DNA of 17,836 nucleotides, taken from positions 1 to 17,836 of the forward strand of contig JAKALH010000011.1 in NCBI GenBank assembly GCA_021813225.1. The letters are read 5' to 3'. The notes under the pieces were generated by a model, which did no database searches, was not told the origin of the DNA, and was given only the letters and a program-made list of their open reading frames with translations. The position numbers and the translations under genes are program-made. The stretch comes from Chloroflexota bacterium. Its GTDB lineage: Bacteria; Chloroflexota; Anaerolineae; J036; Brachytrichaceae. Positions 1 through 7,650 of the stretch are shown in pieces; within the stretch, counting starts at the first letter, position 1; every line of letters starts with the position of its first letter.

Positions 1-234
1 GTCAATAGTGCGTATCTGATCAAGAACAACCTGACCCTCCCTGCCCTGGAAGCGGCAGGCTACACGAGTTGGATAAGCTTGTCCCTGCGTGGTCATGGGT
101 GCCACAATGACCGTTGCGATATATCGATTCATCTCGTCGGGGGAAATGATGAGACAAGGCCGCGTTTTTTTGATTTCACTCCCCGCCGTTGGATCAAGAC
201 CGACCAGGTAGACGTCGAAGCGTTTGACTACCAT
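1..234 (-). CDS. mazF: MazF/PemK-family endoribonuclease toxin (3' end outside window)
   Basis: Only the first 78 codons are visible and the reading frame is open to the window edge. Members of this family are ribosome-independent mRNA interferases that cut single-stranded RNA and are held inactive by the partner antitoxin. The sequence has the family hallmarks: an N-terminal VKRFDVYLVGLDPT strand, then SEIKKTRPCLIISPDEMN (the turn with the conserved Arg-Pro), the strand ATVIVAPMTT with the paired threonines of the active site, and VVLDQIRTID near the right place for the conserved LDQIRTVD segment. Families are usually about 105-120 residues, so some 30-40 residues are missing. The ATG at 234 lies inside the last codons of the antitoxin gene (7-nt overlap), which indicates translational coupling. 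Family identification is confident; RNA target sequence cannot be predicted. Confidence 0.93.
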   Translation of the reverse strand, partial: MVVKRFDVYLVGLDPTAGSEIKKTRPCLIISPDEMNRYIATVIVAPMTTQGQAYPTRVACRFQGREGQVVLDQIRTID

Positions 235-485
235 TTCCACTCGCTCACATCCCACTGGGTGGGTGTCAGCTCGTCGAGCAGCAGGTCATCGCTGTGGCTG
301 GCCATAGCGCGAAACTGCTCGTCCCAGCCATAGCGCGGGCGAGAGGTGGGGCGGATGACCAGTTGGTCGCGCTGTACGGTAATTTCTACTTCATTGCCCA
401 GCCCAACCTGGTCGATCAGCAGCTTGGGAATGCGGATACCGCGCGAGTTGCCGATCTTGATAATGGGGGTCTTTACTGCGCTCAT
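228..485 (-). CDS. mazE: MazE-like antitoxin, AbrB/SpoVT fold
   Basis: An 85-residue protein. The N-terminal half (residues about 7-45, including IIKIGNSRGIRIPKLLI and VEITVQRDQLVIRP) is the swapped-hairpin AbrB/MazE DNA-binding domain. The acidic, tryptophan-containing tail (WDEQFRAMA, then LLDELTPTQWDVSEW) matches the flexible segment that MazE antitoxins lay over the toxin's RNA groove. It should neutralise the downstream toxin and, with it, repress the operon. The start is supported by a GAGAAGGA Shine-Dalgarno about 7 nt upstream of the ATG. A good promoter and a near-palindrome overlapping its -10 box lie directly upstream. Antitoxin first, toxin second with a 7-nt overlap is the standard order. 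Confidence 0.93.
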   Translation of the reverse strand: MSAVKTPIIKIGNSRGIRIPKLLIDQVGLGNEVEITVQRDQLVIRPTSRPRYGWDEQFRAMASHSDDLLLDELTPTQWDVSEWKW

Positions 486-501
486 AAATCCTTCTCACGA
501 A

Positions 502-521
502 TACGATGTGCCTACATTGTA
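502..521. promoter_or_regulatory. Probable MazE/MazEF autoregulatory operator
   Basis: TACGATGT (502-509), a 4-nt spacer GCCT, then ACATTGTA (514-521) form an inverted repeat with seven of eight positions paired. It covers the -10 box and the predicted start of the mazEF promoter, where a MazE dimer would block initiation. The role is inferred from position and from the autorepression known for MazEF systems. Confidence 0.55.
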
Positions 522-544
522 CTCACGGGCGGGAGATGAGTCAA
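516..544 (-). promoter_or_regulatory. mazEF promoter (sigma-70-like)
   Basis: Read on the minus strand: TTGACT (544-539), a 17-nt spacer, then TACAAT (521-516). Each box has five of six consensus bases. The predicted transcription start near 509 gives a leader of about 24 nt that contains the antitoxin Shine-Dalgarno. This is the best-matching promoter in the window. Confidence 0.7.
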
Positions 545-856
545 TTCGCGGCGGGCGCGCGTGAACCAGCCACAGTCAGGCGTGGCCGCTGCAGTTCGCC
601 GAGCACATGTGGACCTTTGAGCATGTTGTCCTTGAGGCAGCTCCCCTTACCTCGATGGCGTAATCTGGATCGACGCAGGTGCTGGCGTGGAAAGGTGTAT
701 AGCTGGTTCAATAATCAACACTTGTCCAATAAACAGGAGTTCACTGCTCAAGTGATTTATACGCATGATCTCCTCTACCGACTTTTTGCATTTCACTAAA
801 ATGTCACATGCCAGGGTCTTCATACCCTCACAGAGAAGTGCGCGCTGGCGGGCGCG

Positions 857-1222
857 TCAGCGCTTCCTCGGCCTGACCTTTAACACTCCCCACGCCGCCG
901 ATACCGGCACGACGAACATGATGCCCGTGTGGCGATGTGTGAAGTCGCCGATGATCGACTGCGCCGCTTCAATCGCCTGCGCCAACACCGCCTCGTCATC
1001 GATAACGCTGAACAAGGTGCGGTTGTTGCTTTCCTCGGTCGAGAGCACCGTGCGCAGCGACACGATCAATGGCAGGTCGTCGCGCCCGCCGTCCTCTTCG
1101 CGGTGGCTGCCCTGGCTGTCCAGCACGGTGATGCCCGGCACGCCGGCCTCTTCCCAGGCCGCCAGAATATCGCCCTCGATATCCGGGTTATCAATCACTA
1201 ACACCAGCAAGTTTGTCGCCAT
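857..1222 (-). CDS. PII-like / P-II-related small regulatory protein
   Basis: A protein of about 121 residues resembling the PII-like (GlnB/CutA-fold) superfamily: a first beta strand NLLVLVIDNPD, the helix LAAWEEAGVPGITVLDS, a central DLPLIVSLRTVL segment matching the T-loop region, then NRTLFSVIDDEAVLAQAIEAA and a terminal strand TGIMFVVPVSAAWG. PII-like proteins are soluble trimers that sense small effectors and usually act on a membrane transporter or enzyme encoded nearby. Here the start codon lies inside the 3' end of an antiporter gene (32-nt overlap), so the likely partner is that antiporter. I chose ATG 1222 because GAGGAG sits 7 nt upstream; ATG 1228 is too close to it and ATG 1246 lies above it. 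The effector is unknown. The superfamily assignment is from pattern recognition. Confidence 0.75.
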   Translation of the reverse strand: MATNLLVLVIDNPDIEGDILAAWEEAGVPGITVLDSQGSHREEDGGRDDLPLIVSLRTVLSTEESNNRTLFSVIDDEAVLAQAIEAAQSIIGDFTHRHTGIMFVVPVSAAWGVLKVRPRKR

Positions 1223-2429
1223 GCGCATGCTCCTCTGAATCGGCATTGGTATGACGCGGGAAGACCCGCCGCAACAGAAACGGCGTCAGAAGCGTTGTCG
1301 CCAGGATCATCATCACCATGGACACGAACACCCCGTCGTCAATCAATCCCTCTTTCAAGCCGATGGATGCAACTATCAAGCCAACCTCTCCGCGTGAGAC
1401 CATTCCGACGCCCACGCGCAACGATTCGCCCCAGCGCATCCCCGCCAGTCTCGAGCCAAAACCTGCGCCGATCACTTTTGATGCGACCGCGATGGCGGAG
1501 ATGACCAGCATAAAGGCAATGGCAGAGCCGCTCAGGCTGCGAGCATCGGCCTTCAGCCCGATGCTGACCAGGAAAAGGGGCACGAAAAAGGCGTATGCGA
1601 TGGTGTGCATCCCGGTCATAATCTCGTGCCGCAACCGTGTCCGCCCGAAGAAAACCCCGGCCAGGAACGCGCCGGTGATTGCCGCCACCTGTCCGAACTC
1701 CTCGGCGGCGAACGCAAAGAGCAGCGTAGCCACAATCGCCCATGACACCACGCCGGCGCTGATCGGCAGGCGCTCGATCCGATAAGTCAGGTGCGGCAAC
1801 AGCCACAGGCCGATGGGGATGGCAAGGGCGAAGAACAGCGCCATGCGGATGATGACGCCGGCGATGGCTCCCGCGCCGCTGGATCCGAGGACGGCCAGAA
1901 AGATCGAGAGCGCCACGATGACCAGCACATCGTCGACGACTGCGGCGCCCAGCATCGCCAGGCCCTCGCGGCTTCTGATAACGCCGAGTTCGAGCAGCGT
2001 CTGTGCCGAGATGCTGACGCTGGTTGCCGTCAGAATCAGGCCGATGAACAGACTGCCTGAGATATCGTGCTGGAACAGCACAGCGCCGAGGCCGCCCAGC
2101 AGCAGCGGCACCACGATGCCAAAAATCCCCGCGCTCACCGCGGCCCGCCCGGCATGCAGCATCTCATGCACATCGACTTCCATACCGGCCATGAACATCA
2201 GCAGAATCACACCGATTTCGGCCAGCTCAAGCACAATTTCTTCGCTCACCCCCGGCGAGGGGAATAGCGGCCAGTGGAAGATATCCAGCATACTGGGCCC
2301 CAGCACAAGACCAGCCAGCAACTCGCCCAGCACGGCGGGTTGTCTGAGCCGCACGCTGATCAGGCCGGCTGCTTTTGCGGCCAAGATTAATAGGGCGAGT
2401 TGCAGGATCAGTTGCAGCGCGGTGCTCAT
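1191..2429 (-). CDS. CPA2-family cation/proton antiporter (KefB/NapA-like), no RCK domain
   Basis: A polytopic membrane protein of 412 residues from the chosen start, made almost wholly of hydrophobic helices. Typical Na+/H+ exchanger-domain motifs are visible: RQPAVLGELLAGLVLGPSML at the N-terminus, GVILLMFMAGMEVDVHEM in the next helix pair, TATSVSISAQTLLELG in the discontinuous helix, and VVDDVLVIV, whose Asp-Asp resembles the ion-binding motif. A late GEVGLIVASIGL helix is also present. The family exchanges K+ or Na+ for H+ across the inner membrane for pH and volume control. The soluble RCK/TrkA-N domain found in KefB/KefC is absent, and the overlapping PII-like gene may supply regulation instead. 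An upstream in-frame ATG at 2516 exists, but its extra residues do not resemble family members. ATG 2429 begins the first helix and sits 7 nt after a TATACT box. Confidence 0.88.
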   Translation of the reverse strand: MSTALQLILQLALLILAAKAAGLISVRLRQPAVLGELLAGLVLGPSMLDIFHWPLFPSPGVSEEIVLELAEIGVILLMFMAGMEVDVHEMLHAGRAAVSAGIFGIVVPLLLGGLGAVLFQHDISGSLFIGLILTATSVSISAQTLLELGVIRSREGLAMLGAAVVDDVLVIVALSIFLAVLGSSGAGAIAGVIIRMALFFALAIPIGLWLLPHLTYRIERLPISAGVVSWAIVATLLFAFAAEEFGQVAAITGAFLAGVFFGRTRLRHEIMTGMHTIAYAFFVPLFLVSIGLKADARSLSGSAIAFMLVISAIAVASKVIGAGFGSRLAGMRWGESLRVGVGMVSRGEVGLIVASIGLKEGLIDDGVFVSMVMMILATTLLTPFLLRRVFPRHTNADSEEHAHGDKLAGVSD

Positions 2430-2436
2430 ATTGTCC

Positions 2437-2442
2437 AGTATA
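2437..2442 (-). promoter_or_regulatory. -10-like box for the antiporter gene (possible leaderless start)
   Basis: On the minus strand TATACT (2442-2437) is followed by 7 nt and then the ATG at 2429, so transcription would begin at or next to the initiation codon. No good -35 box and no Shine-Dalgarno were seen. The identical spacing at the neighbouring HEAT gene raises confidence. Confidence 0.4.
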
Positions 2443-2542
2443 GCCAGATGCAAGGCAGTCTGCGCCACCCAATTACGCGCGGTGCGGCAGATCGCATCGG
2501 CGGGCAGCCGCCGCACGGCCGATGCCGTGTTGCCGACCTGCG

Positions 2543-3043
2543 CTACGCCGAAAGCGTATGCGGGTCTGGCTGCTCCAGCGACTGCAGCGCGATGCCGGCT
2601 GCCCAGGGCACGGATTCGGCGTTCGTTTTATCCTCAAGCGCGCGCAACAGTTGCTCCAGTTGCGGGCTGAGCATGCCGTTGTAGAAGTGCAGAGCGTGAT
2701 GCGCGCCTTCGCGCAGCCAGCCGCTGCCGGTATCGGAGATCAATTTCGACAGCAGCAGTCGCAGGCCGATTGCGCCCATCCTGCCCAGTGCCTCTGCCGC
2801 CAGCCAGCGTATGCCGGCATCCTCATCCTCCAGCGCCTTGATGAACGCCGGCGCTGTCGAGGGGTCGTCGATAACCTCCAGCGCCTTGGCAGCCTCCCAG
2901 CGCACGCGCTGGCGCGGATCGGTTAACAAACCGGTCAATGCGGGCACGGCGGCGGCCTGTAACTGGATCAATTCGATGCGCGCACGGCGGCGCTCGACGC
3001 TGTTCGGATTGTCAAGTTCGGCGATCAGGGATGAGATATCCAT
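2543..3043 (-). CDS. HEAT-repeat protein
   Basis: A soluble protein of 166 residues built of HEAT/PBS-lyase-like helical repeats. Two to three units are clear: LTDPRQRVRWEAAKALEVI, then LEDEDAGIRWLAAEALGRMG, each with the conserved aspartate, arginine and Ala-Ala-x-Ala-Leu core. They are followed by a less regular unit around LREGAHHALHFYNGM. These repeats are protein-interaction scaffolds; no catalytic residues are visible and no function can be assigned. ATG 3043 is chosen because MDISSLIAELDN starts the first helix, whereas the in-frame extension to 3133 would run back through the terminator hairpin of the upstream gene. The ATG has no Shine-Dalgarno but has CATAAT 7 nt upstream. It lies 113 nt ahead of the antiporter gene on the same strand and could be expressed independently of it. 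Confidence 0.8.
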   Translation of the reverse strand: MDISSLIAELDNPNSVERRRARIELIQLQAAAVPALTGLLTDPRQRVRWEAAKALEVIDDPSTAPAFIKALEDEDAGIRWLAAEALGRMGAIGLRLLLSKLISDTGSGWLREGAHHALHFYNGMLSPQLEQLLRALEDKTNAESVPWAAGIALQSLEQPDPHTLSA

Positions 3044-3050
3044 GCCGCAG

Positions 3051-3056
3051 ATTATG
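3051..3056 (-). promoter_or_regulatory. -10-like box for the HEAT-repeat gene (possible leaderless start)
   Basis: CATAAT (3056-3051 on the minus strand, five of six consensus bases) is followed by 7 nt and the ATG at 3043. This is the same geometry as the antiporter gene. The -35 region is poor. It lies just downstream of an intrinsic terminator, so a separate promoter is needed here. Confidence 0.45.
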
Positions 3057-3084
3057 GCATGCAATCCGCCCGTCTGCATAAGGC

Positions 3085-3127
3085 AATAGAAAAACCGGCT
3101 CCCGACCTGCGCAGGTCGGGAGCCGGT
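3085..3127 (-). terminator. Intrinsic terminator of the baeRF-like gene
   Basis: Positions 3094-3110 and 3111-3127 are perfect 17-nt inverted arms with no spacer (tip TGC|GCA), strongly GC-rich. On the minus strand the hairpin is followed by TTTTTCTATT. It starts about 18 nt past the stop codon of the upstream baeRF-like gene, in the right orientation for rho-independent termination. Confidence 0.9.
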
Positions 3128-3145
3128 ATCCACGGCGGGCGTGAT

Positions 3146-4297
3146 TCAGTAGCGGAAAACCGCGGCAACCGAAGAGCCGTTCGGCATCTGCGGCCCGTCT
3201 AAGGCATAGACCGTGCCGCCGTTCAACAACGTATGCACGGCCGCAAAGTCCAGCATATCCTCGCTGCCGGGTTGATGCGTCTCATATTCGTGCATCGCGC
3301 CGACTTCCGGCGCATAGGAACCCCATGCCAGGGCGCCCGTCTGCACAAACAGCACCTCGACGCGCCCCTGGTGGGCGGCCGGCGCCACCTGGCTGATTTT
3401 GTTCGAGACACGCGGCGTGCCAGCCAGTTTGTGATAGTTGTCGGCCGCCTCCAGGCGCGTCTTCTCAAAGTGCGGCTGCACGATCGCCCAGGCGCGTTTG
3501 TGCAGTTCATCCGGCCCCATGCCGTCCGGGTTGCCGCTGATCGCCCGATCCATCAGCCCGTCGTAAGTGTTCACCTCCCGGTACATGGGGAACAGGTAAT
3601 CCACACCCGCAAATACCAGCGGTGTGCGCTGGTCCCTGAGCAATCGGCACAGGCCGTTGTCTATCTGATGGAAGTACTGCAGGATGCGCTCCTTGGTGAG
3701 GTCGGAAGGCGCGCCCAGGCCGTAGAACACGGCGTCGCCTTTGCCCGGCCGGGTGTTGGTCAACGTGCGAAACTGCAGTTGCTTCTCCGTCAGGTCATAT
3801 TTCATGGCTTCGTCGAGGCTGGCCGGGACGCCTTTAAACTCCACTTCGCGGGCGCCGCCGGGATGCGCCTTCAACAGGCGCACCCGATTCTGACTGATGG
3901 CGAGGATGTGGAAGCGCCGTTCGCCGCTGAGCATGTTCAGAATCGGCTTGATGTGGAAACGATCGGCGACAACGACCCGTTCATCGGGTTTAACTGGCAG
4001 CTTGTAGTGCCGCAGGAAGCCGGGAGCGATGTATACAGCCAGGCCCTCGTCCTGATGCTGCCAGTACAGGGGGTCCTCCAGCAATTTTCGGGCGGGCGCC
4101 AGCAGAAGCTGCGTATCCACCGGCTTCAATCCGCCGGCAATGAGACTTTCCTCGGCGCTGTGGAGCAGCTTGCGGAAACGAATGGGGTTCTGGCGGGTTT
4201 CCACACCCGCCCGCTGGGTGGGCAACGAAATCGTTACAAATGGTCCGCTCCTCTTTTCGACCAGACTTTTCAGTTCATCCATGGACAATGCGTTCAT
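3146..4297 (-). CDS. Bacterial archaeo-eukaryotic release factor-like protein (baeRF3-type)
   Basis: A protein of 383 residues that I recognise as a baeRF-family member, most like family 3. Diagnostic stretches are SGPFVTISLPTQRAG near the N-terminus, WQHQDEGLAVYIAPGFLRHY, ADRFHIKPILNML, FHILAISQNRVRLL, TPLVFAGVDYLFPMYREVN and the C-terminal HTLLNGGTVYAL followed by AVFRY. The fold is related to the peptide-release domains of eukaryotic/archaeal eRF1; bacterial members are thought to act on stalled or hibernating ribosomes, but this one's activity is unproven. ATG 4297 has GGAAGGAG 8 nt upstream and starts where homologues start (MNALSMDELK). An in-frame GTG at 4435 would add 46 residues unlike the family, although a perfect AAGGAGGT lies 15 nt upstream of it. 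A strong terminator follows. Confidence 0.82.
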   Translation of the reverse strand: MNALSMDELKSLVEKRSGPFVTISLPTQRAGVETRQNPIRFRKLLHSAEESLIAGGLKPVDTQLLLAPARKLLEDPLYWQHQDEGLAVYIAPGFLRHYKLPVKPDERVVVADRFHIKPILNMLSGERRFHILAISQNRVRLLKAHPGGAREVEFKGVPASLDEAMKYDLTEKQLQFRTLTNTRPGKGDAVFYGLGAPSDLTKERILQYFHQIDNGLCRLLRDQRTPLVFAGVDYLFPMYREVNTYDGLMDRAISGNPDGMGPDELHKRAWAIVQPHFEKTRLEAADNYHKLAGTPRVSNKISQVAPAAHQGRVEVLFVQTGALAWGSYAPEVGAMHEYETHQPGSEDMLDFAAVHTLLNGGTVYALDGPQMPNGSSVAAVFRY

Positions 4298-4551
4298 GCT
4301 TTCACTCCTTCCAGACAAGGCGATATAGAAAGACATTACCGAACAAGGCAGGCGCATTCGATTTGCGGCTGCTGCTGGCCTGCCCTGAGCGTTGAACAAG
4401 AACTGACATTGATCCAGTGCTCGGTAGAATTTCACGCCTTCGTTGAGGCGACCTCCTTACAGAATGATTATGACAACATCCCTGCGTTAATTGTATGACG
4501 TTTTGGCGGATTGGGGCAGCCAGACGTAGCCGCTGGCGGTGCATGACTCCG

Positions 4552-4569
4552 GTCACTGCGCGAAGTGAC
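4552..4569. promoter_or_regulatory. Inverted repeat upstream of the exporter promoter, candidate activator site
   Basis: GTCACT (4552-4557), a 6-nt spacer, then AGTGAC (4564-4569) are perfect arms centred about 20 bp upstream of the -35 candidate, roughly -53 from the predicted start. This is where a response-regulator dimer could contact RNA polymerase. The NarL-type regulator encoded at 14358 is a possible binder; that link is inference. Confidence 0.35.
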
Positions 4570-4577
4570 TATGGCTA

Positions 4578-4607
4578 CTGGCAGCCCTGAGCATAACTGT
4601 CTATGAT
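4578..4607 (+). promoter_or_regulatory. Candidate promoter of the exporter operon
   Basis: CTGGCA (4578-4583, four of six consensus bases), an 18-nt spacer, then TATGAT (4602-4607, five of six). The predicted start near 4614 leaves a short leader carrying the GAGG Shine-Dalgarno at 4625-4628. Confidence 0.45.
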
Positions 4608-4634
4608 GTCGCGCAGAACATCTAGAGGATGAAT

Positions 4635-6203
4635 ATGAACCAGAAAAAACTTCCTATCGTAGCGGTTGGTCTGCTGTTGACAACAGCCCTTGTCGCCGCT
4701 TGTGCCGCGCCTGGGTCAACCGCCCAGCGCACGGCGGGCGCGCAGGCGACCGGACAGCGCGTCAAGGTCGCGTCTGGCACCATCAGCAACCATATTATCG
4801 GCACCGGAACCGTTGTGGCGCACGCCACCGCCCAACTGGCATTCCCCCACGCGGGCACGGTCAAGACGGTCAACGTGAAAGTCGGCGATCAGGTCAAGGC
4901 AGGTCAGGTGCTGGCTACTATCGATACCAGCGACCTTGCACTCACCGCCCAGCAGGCCTACGCCAGCTACATCAACGCGCAGGCGGCGTACAGCCAGACC
5001 ATCGCCGGGCCGACGCCTGAGAACCTGCGGGCGGCCCAGGCGGCTGTCGTCTCGGCTCAGGCGGCCTACAGCACCACACTGAGTTCGTCCGGCGCCGACC
5101 TGGGTTCGGCATATGCTCAGGTTCAGAGCGCCCATGCAGCGCTGACCCAGCTTTCCACACCGCCCAATCAGAACGATGTGGCCTCGGCGCAGGCAGCCAT
5201 GCTGAACGCCAAGGCCGCGCTCGACCAGGCGCAGGCCGCCTACGACAGCGCTTTCAAGCGCAACCCAGCGGGCATCGGCGGCACTTCCGCGGGCCTGAAC
5301 CTGGAACAGGCTACCAATAACTACAACGCCGCAAAAGCCGCCTACGACAAACTGTTCGAGCCGGCCACCGCTTCCGCCGTTGCGTCCGCCAAAGCGCAAC
5401 TGGCATCGGCGCAGGCCAACCTGGCCAACCTTGGGTCGGCGGAGGGAAAGATTGCAGCCGCCAGGCAGACGCTGGAACAGGCCAAAGCCAACCTGGCTAA
5501 TCTGACGCCAACGGATACAGCCGTCCTGCAGGCCAAGTCCAAAATGGATCAGGCGTATCTGGCATGGCAGCAGGCCCAAAAAGCCGTGACCGATTCGGCG
5601 CTCCGGGCGCCTTTTGACGGTATGGTATCCGCCGTGAATATTGACGTCGGCTCCAGCATCGGGAGCGGGGTCGCCATCGAAGTCGCCGACTTCGCAGTAC
5701 CGCGATTCAAGGTCAACGTCGATGAAGCCGACCTGGGCAACGTTAGAGTCGGCGAGAACGCCATCGTGCAACTGCAAACTTACCCCAACCTGCAGATACC
5801 CGCCAAGGTGGAGCGGGTTGACGCCGCCGGCACGACCAACGGCAGTATCGTGACCTTCCTGGTGTATCTGTCCATCGGCAGCGCCAAGCTGGCCGACGGC
5901 ACGGCGCCGGTGGTGCTGCTGGGCATGAGCGGCACGTCGCAGATCGAGACGCAGCGCGCCGATAACGCCACGCTGGTGCCCGATAGCGCCCTGATCGTGA
6001 ACACGCAGGCGCAGACCTACAGCGTGCAGCGCCTCAATGCTGACGGTTCGGTGTCGACGGTGCCCATTACAATCGGCTTCCGCGGCACGAATGAGGTGCA
6101 GGCGCTCAGCGGCGTCAAACCCGGCGATACGCTGATCGTCCCGGGCGCCGGCTCAGCCAATATCGGCGCACCCCGTTTCGTCGGACCCGGCGGCGGTGGT
6201 TAG
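4635..6203 (+). CDS. MacA/HlyD-like periplasmic adaptor lipoprotein
   Basis: A protein of 522 residues in the membrane-fusion (adaptor) family of tripartite exporters. Residues 1-22 are a signal peptide ending in the lipobox LVAAC, so Cys23 should be lipidated. A first half-lipoyl domain (around FPHAGTVKTVNVKVGDQVKAG) is followed by a very long alanine/glutamine-rich helical region, about residues 100-320, with repeated units such as AQAAY and QANLANL. The second half-lipoyl domain is RAPFDGMVSAVNIDVGSS, then beta-barrel and membrane-proximal domains ending in a glycine-rich tail. GAGG lies 6 nt before ATG 4635 but abuts ATG 4629, so I prefer 4635. The ATPase gene follows after 16 nt. The family links a MacB-type transporter to an outer envelope partner; none is encoded here. 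Substrate unknown. Confidence 0.88.
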   Translation: MNQKKLPIVAVGLLLTTALVAACAAPGSTAQRTAGAQATGQRVKVASGTISNHIIGTGTVVAHATAQLAFPHAGTVKTVNVKVGDQVKAGQVLATIDTSDLALTAQQAYASYINAQAAYSQTIAGPTPENLRAAQAAVVSAQAAYSTTLSSSGADLGSAYAQVQSAHAALTQLSTPPNQNDVASAQAAMLNAKAALDQAQAAYDSAFKRNPAGIGGTSAGLNLEQATNNYNAAKAAYDKLFEPATASAVASAKAQLASAQANLANLGSAEGKIAAARQTLEQAKANLANLTPTDTAVLQAKSKMDQAYLAWQQAQKAVTDSALRAPFDGMVSAVNIDVGSSIGSGVAIEVADFAVPRFKVNVDEADLGNVRVGENAIVQLQTYPNLQIPAKVERVDAAGTTNGSIVTFLVYLSIGSAKLADGTAPVVLLGMSGTSQIETQRADNATLVPDSALIVNTQAQTYSVQRLNADGSVSTVPITIGFRGTNEVQALSGVKPGDTLIVPGAGSANIGAPRFVGPGGGG

Positions 6204-6219
6204 CCGGGAGGCAACTGAG

Positions 6220-7623
<1,404 letters not shown>

Positions 7624-7650
7624 TCGGGCGCGAATGGATAGGAGTGTGTT

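Larger units (their letters stand above)
486..856. other. Non-coding stretch between mazE and the PII-like gene
   Basis: The right end of mazE regulation (promoter and operator, 502-544) occupies the left of this 371-bp gap. The rest holds no convincing gene: possible reading frames lack a Shine-Dalgarno and a plausible protein. The part around 700-800 is clearly more AT-rich than its surroundings and has only short imperfect inverted repeats, such as TCACT-GCTCA-AGTGA. No tRNA, IS end or clear terminator for the PII-like gene was found. Confidence 0.5.
4298..4634. other. Divergent intergenic region between the baeRF-like and MacA-like genes
   Basis: This 337-bp region separates two genes transcribed away from each other. 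On the minus strand it holds the GGAAGGAG Shine-Dalgarno of the baeRF-like gene and, at 4458-4451, a second perfect AAGGAGGT with no well-spaced start codon, perhaps from a short leader ORF or a longer protein form. On the plus strand it holds an inverted repeat (4552-4569) and a candidate promoter (4578-4607). I could not pick a convincing minus-strand promoter. Confidence 0.5.

Noticed and set aside
712..762. Imperfect inverted repeats in the AT-richer part of the first gap, considered as a mobile-element end
   Set aside because: Stems of 5 bp with bulges, no transposase remnant and no flanking direct repeat.
842..863. GCGCTG/CAGCGC hairpin at the 3' end of the PII-like gene
   Set aside because: Only a 6-bp stem that includes the stop codon, with no U-tract; not a supportable terminator.
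765..1238. Plus-strand frame reaching into the non-coding gap
   Set aside because: Most of it is opposite the PII-like gene; no Shine-Dalgarno and no recognisable protein.
1813..2670. Long plus-strand reading frame opposite the antiporter and HEAT genes
   Set aside because: Its translation is Ser/Arg/Pro-rich without domains, and it lies antisense to two recognised genes; high-GC codon use opens such frames.
3233..4498. 421-codon plus-strand frame opposite the baeRF-like gene
   Set aside because: It mirrors a recognised conserved protein on the other strand and resembles no family.
4716..5777. 353-codon minus-strand frame opposite the MacA-like gene
   Set aside because: Gly/Arg-rich repetitive translation reflecting the repeats of the real adaptor gene.
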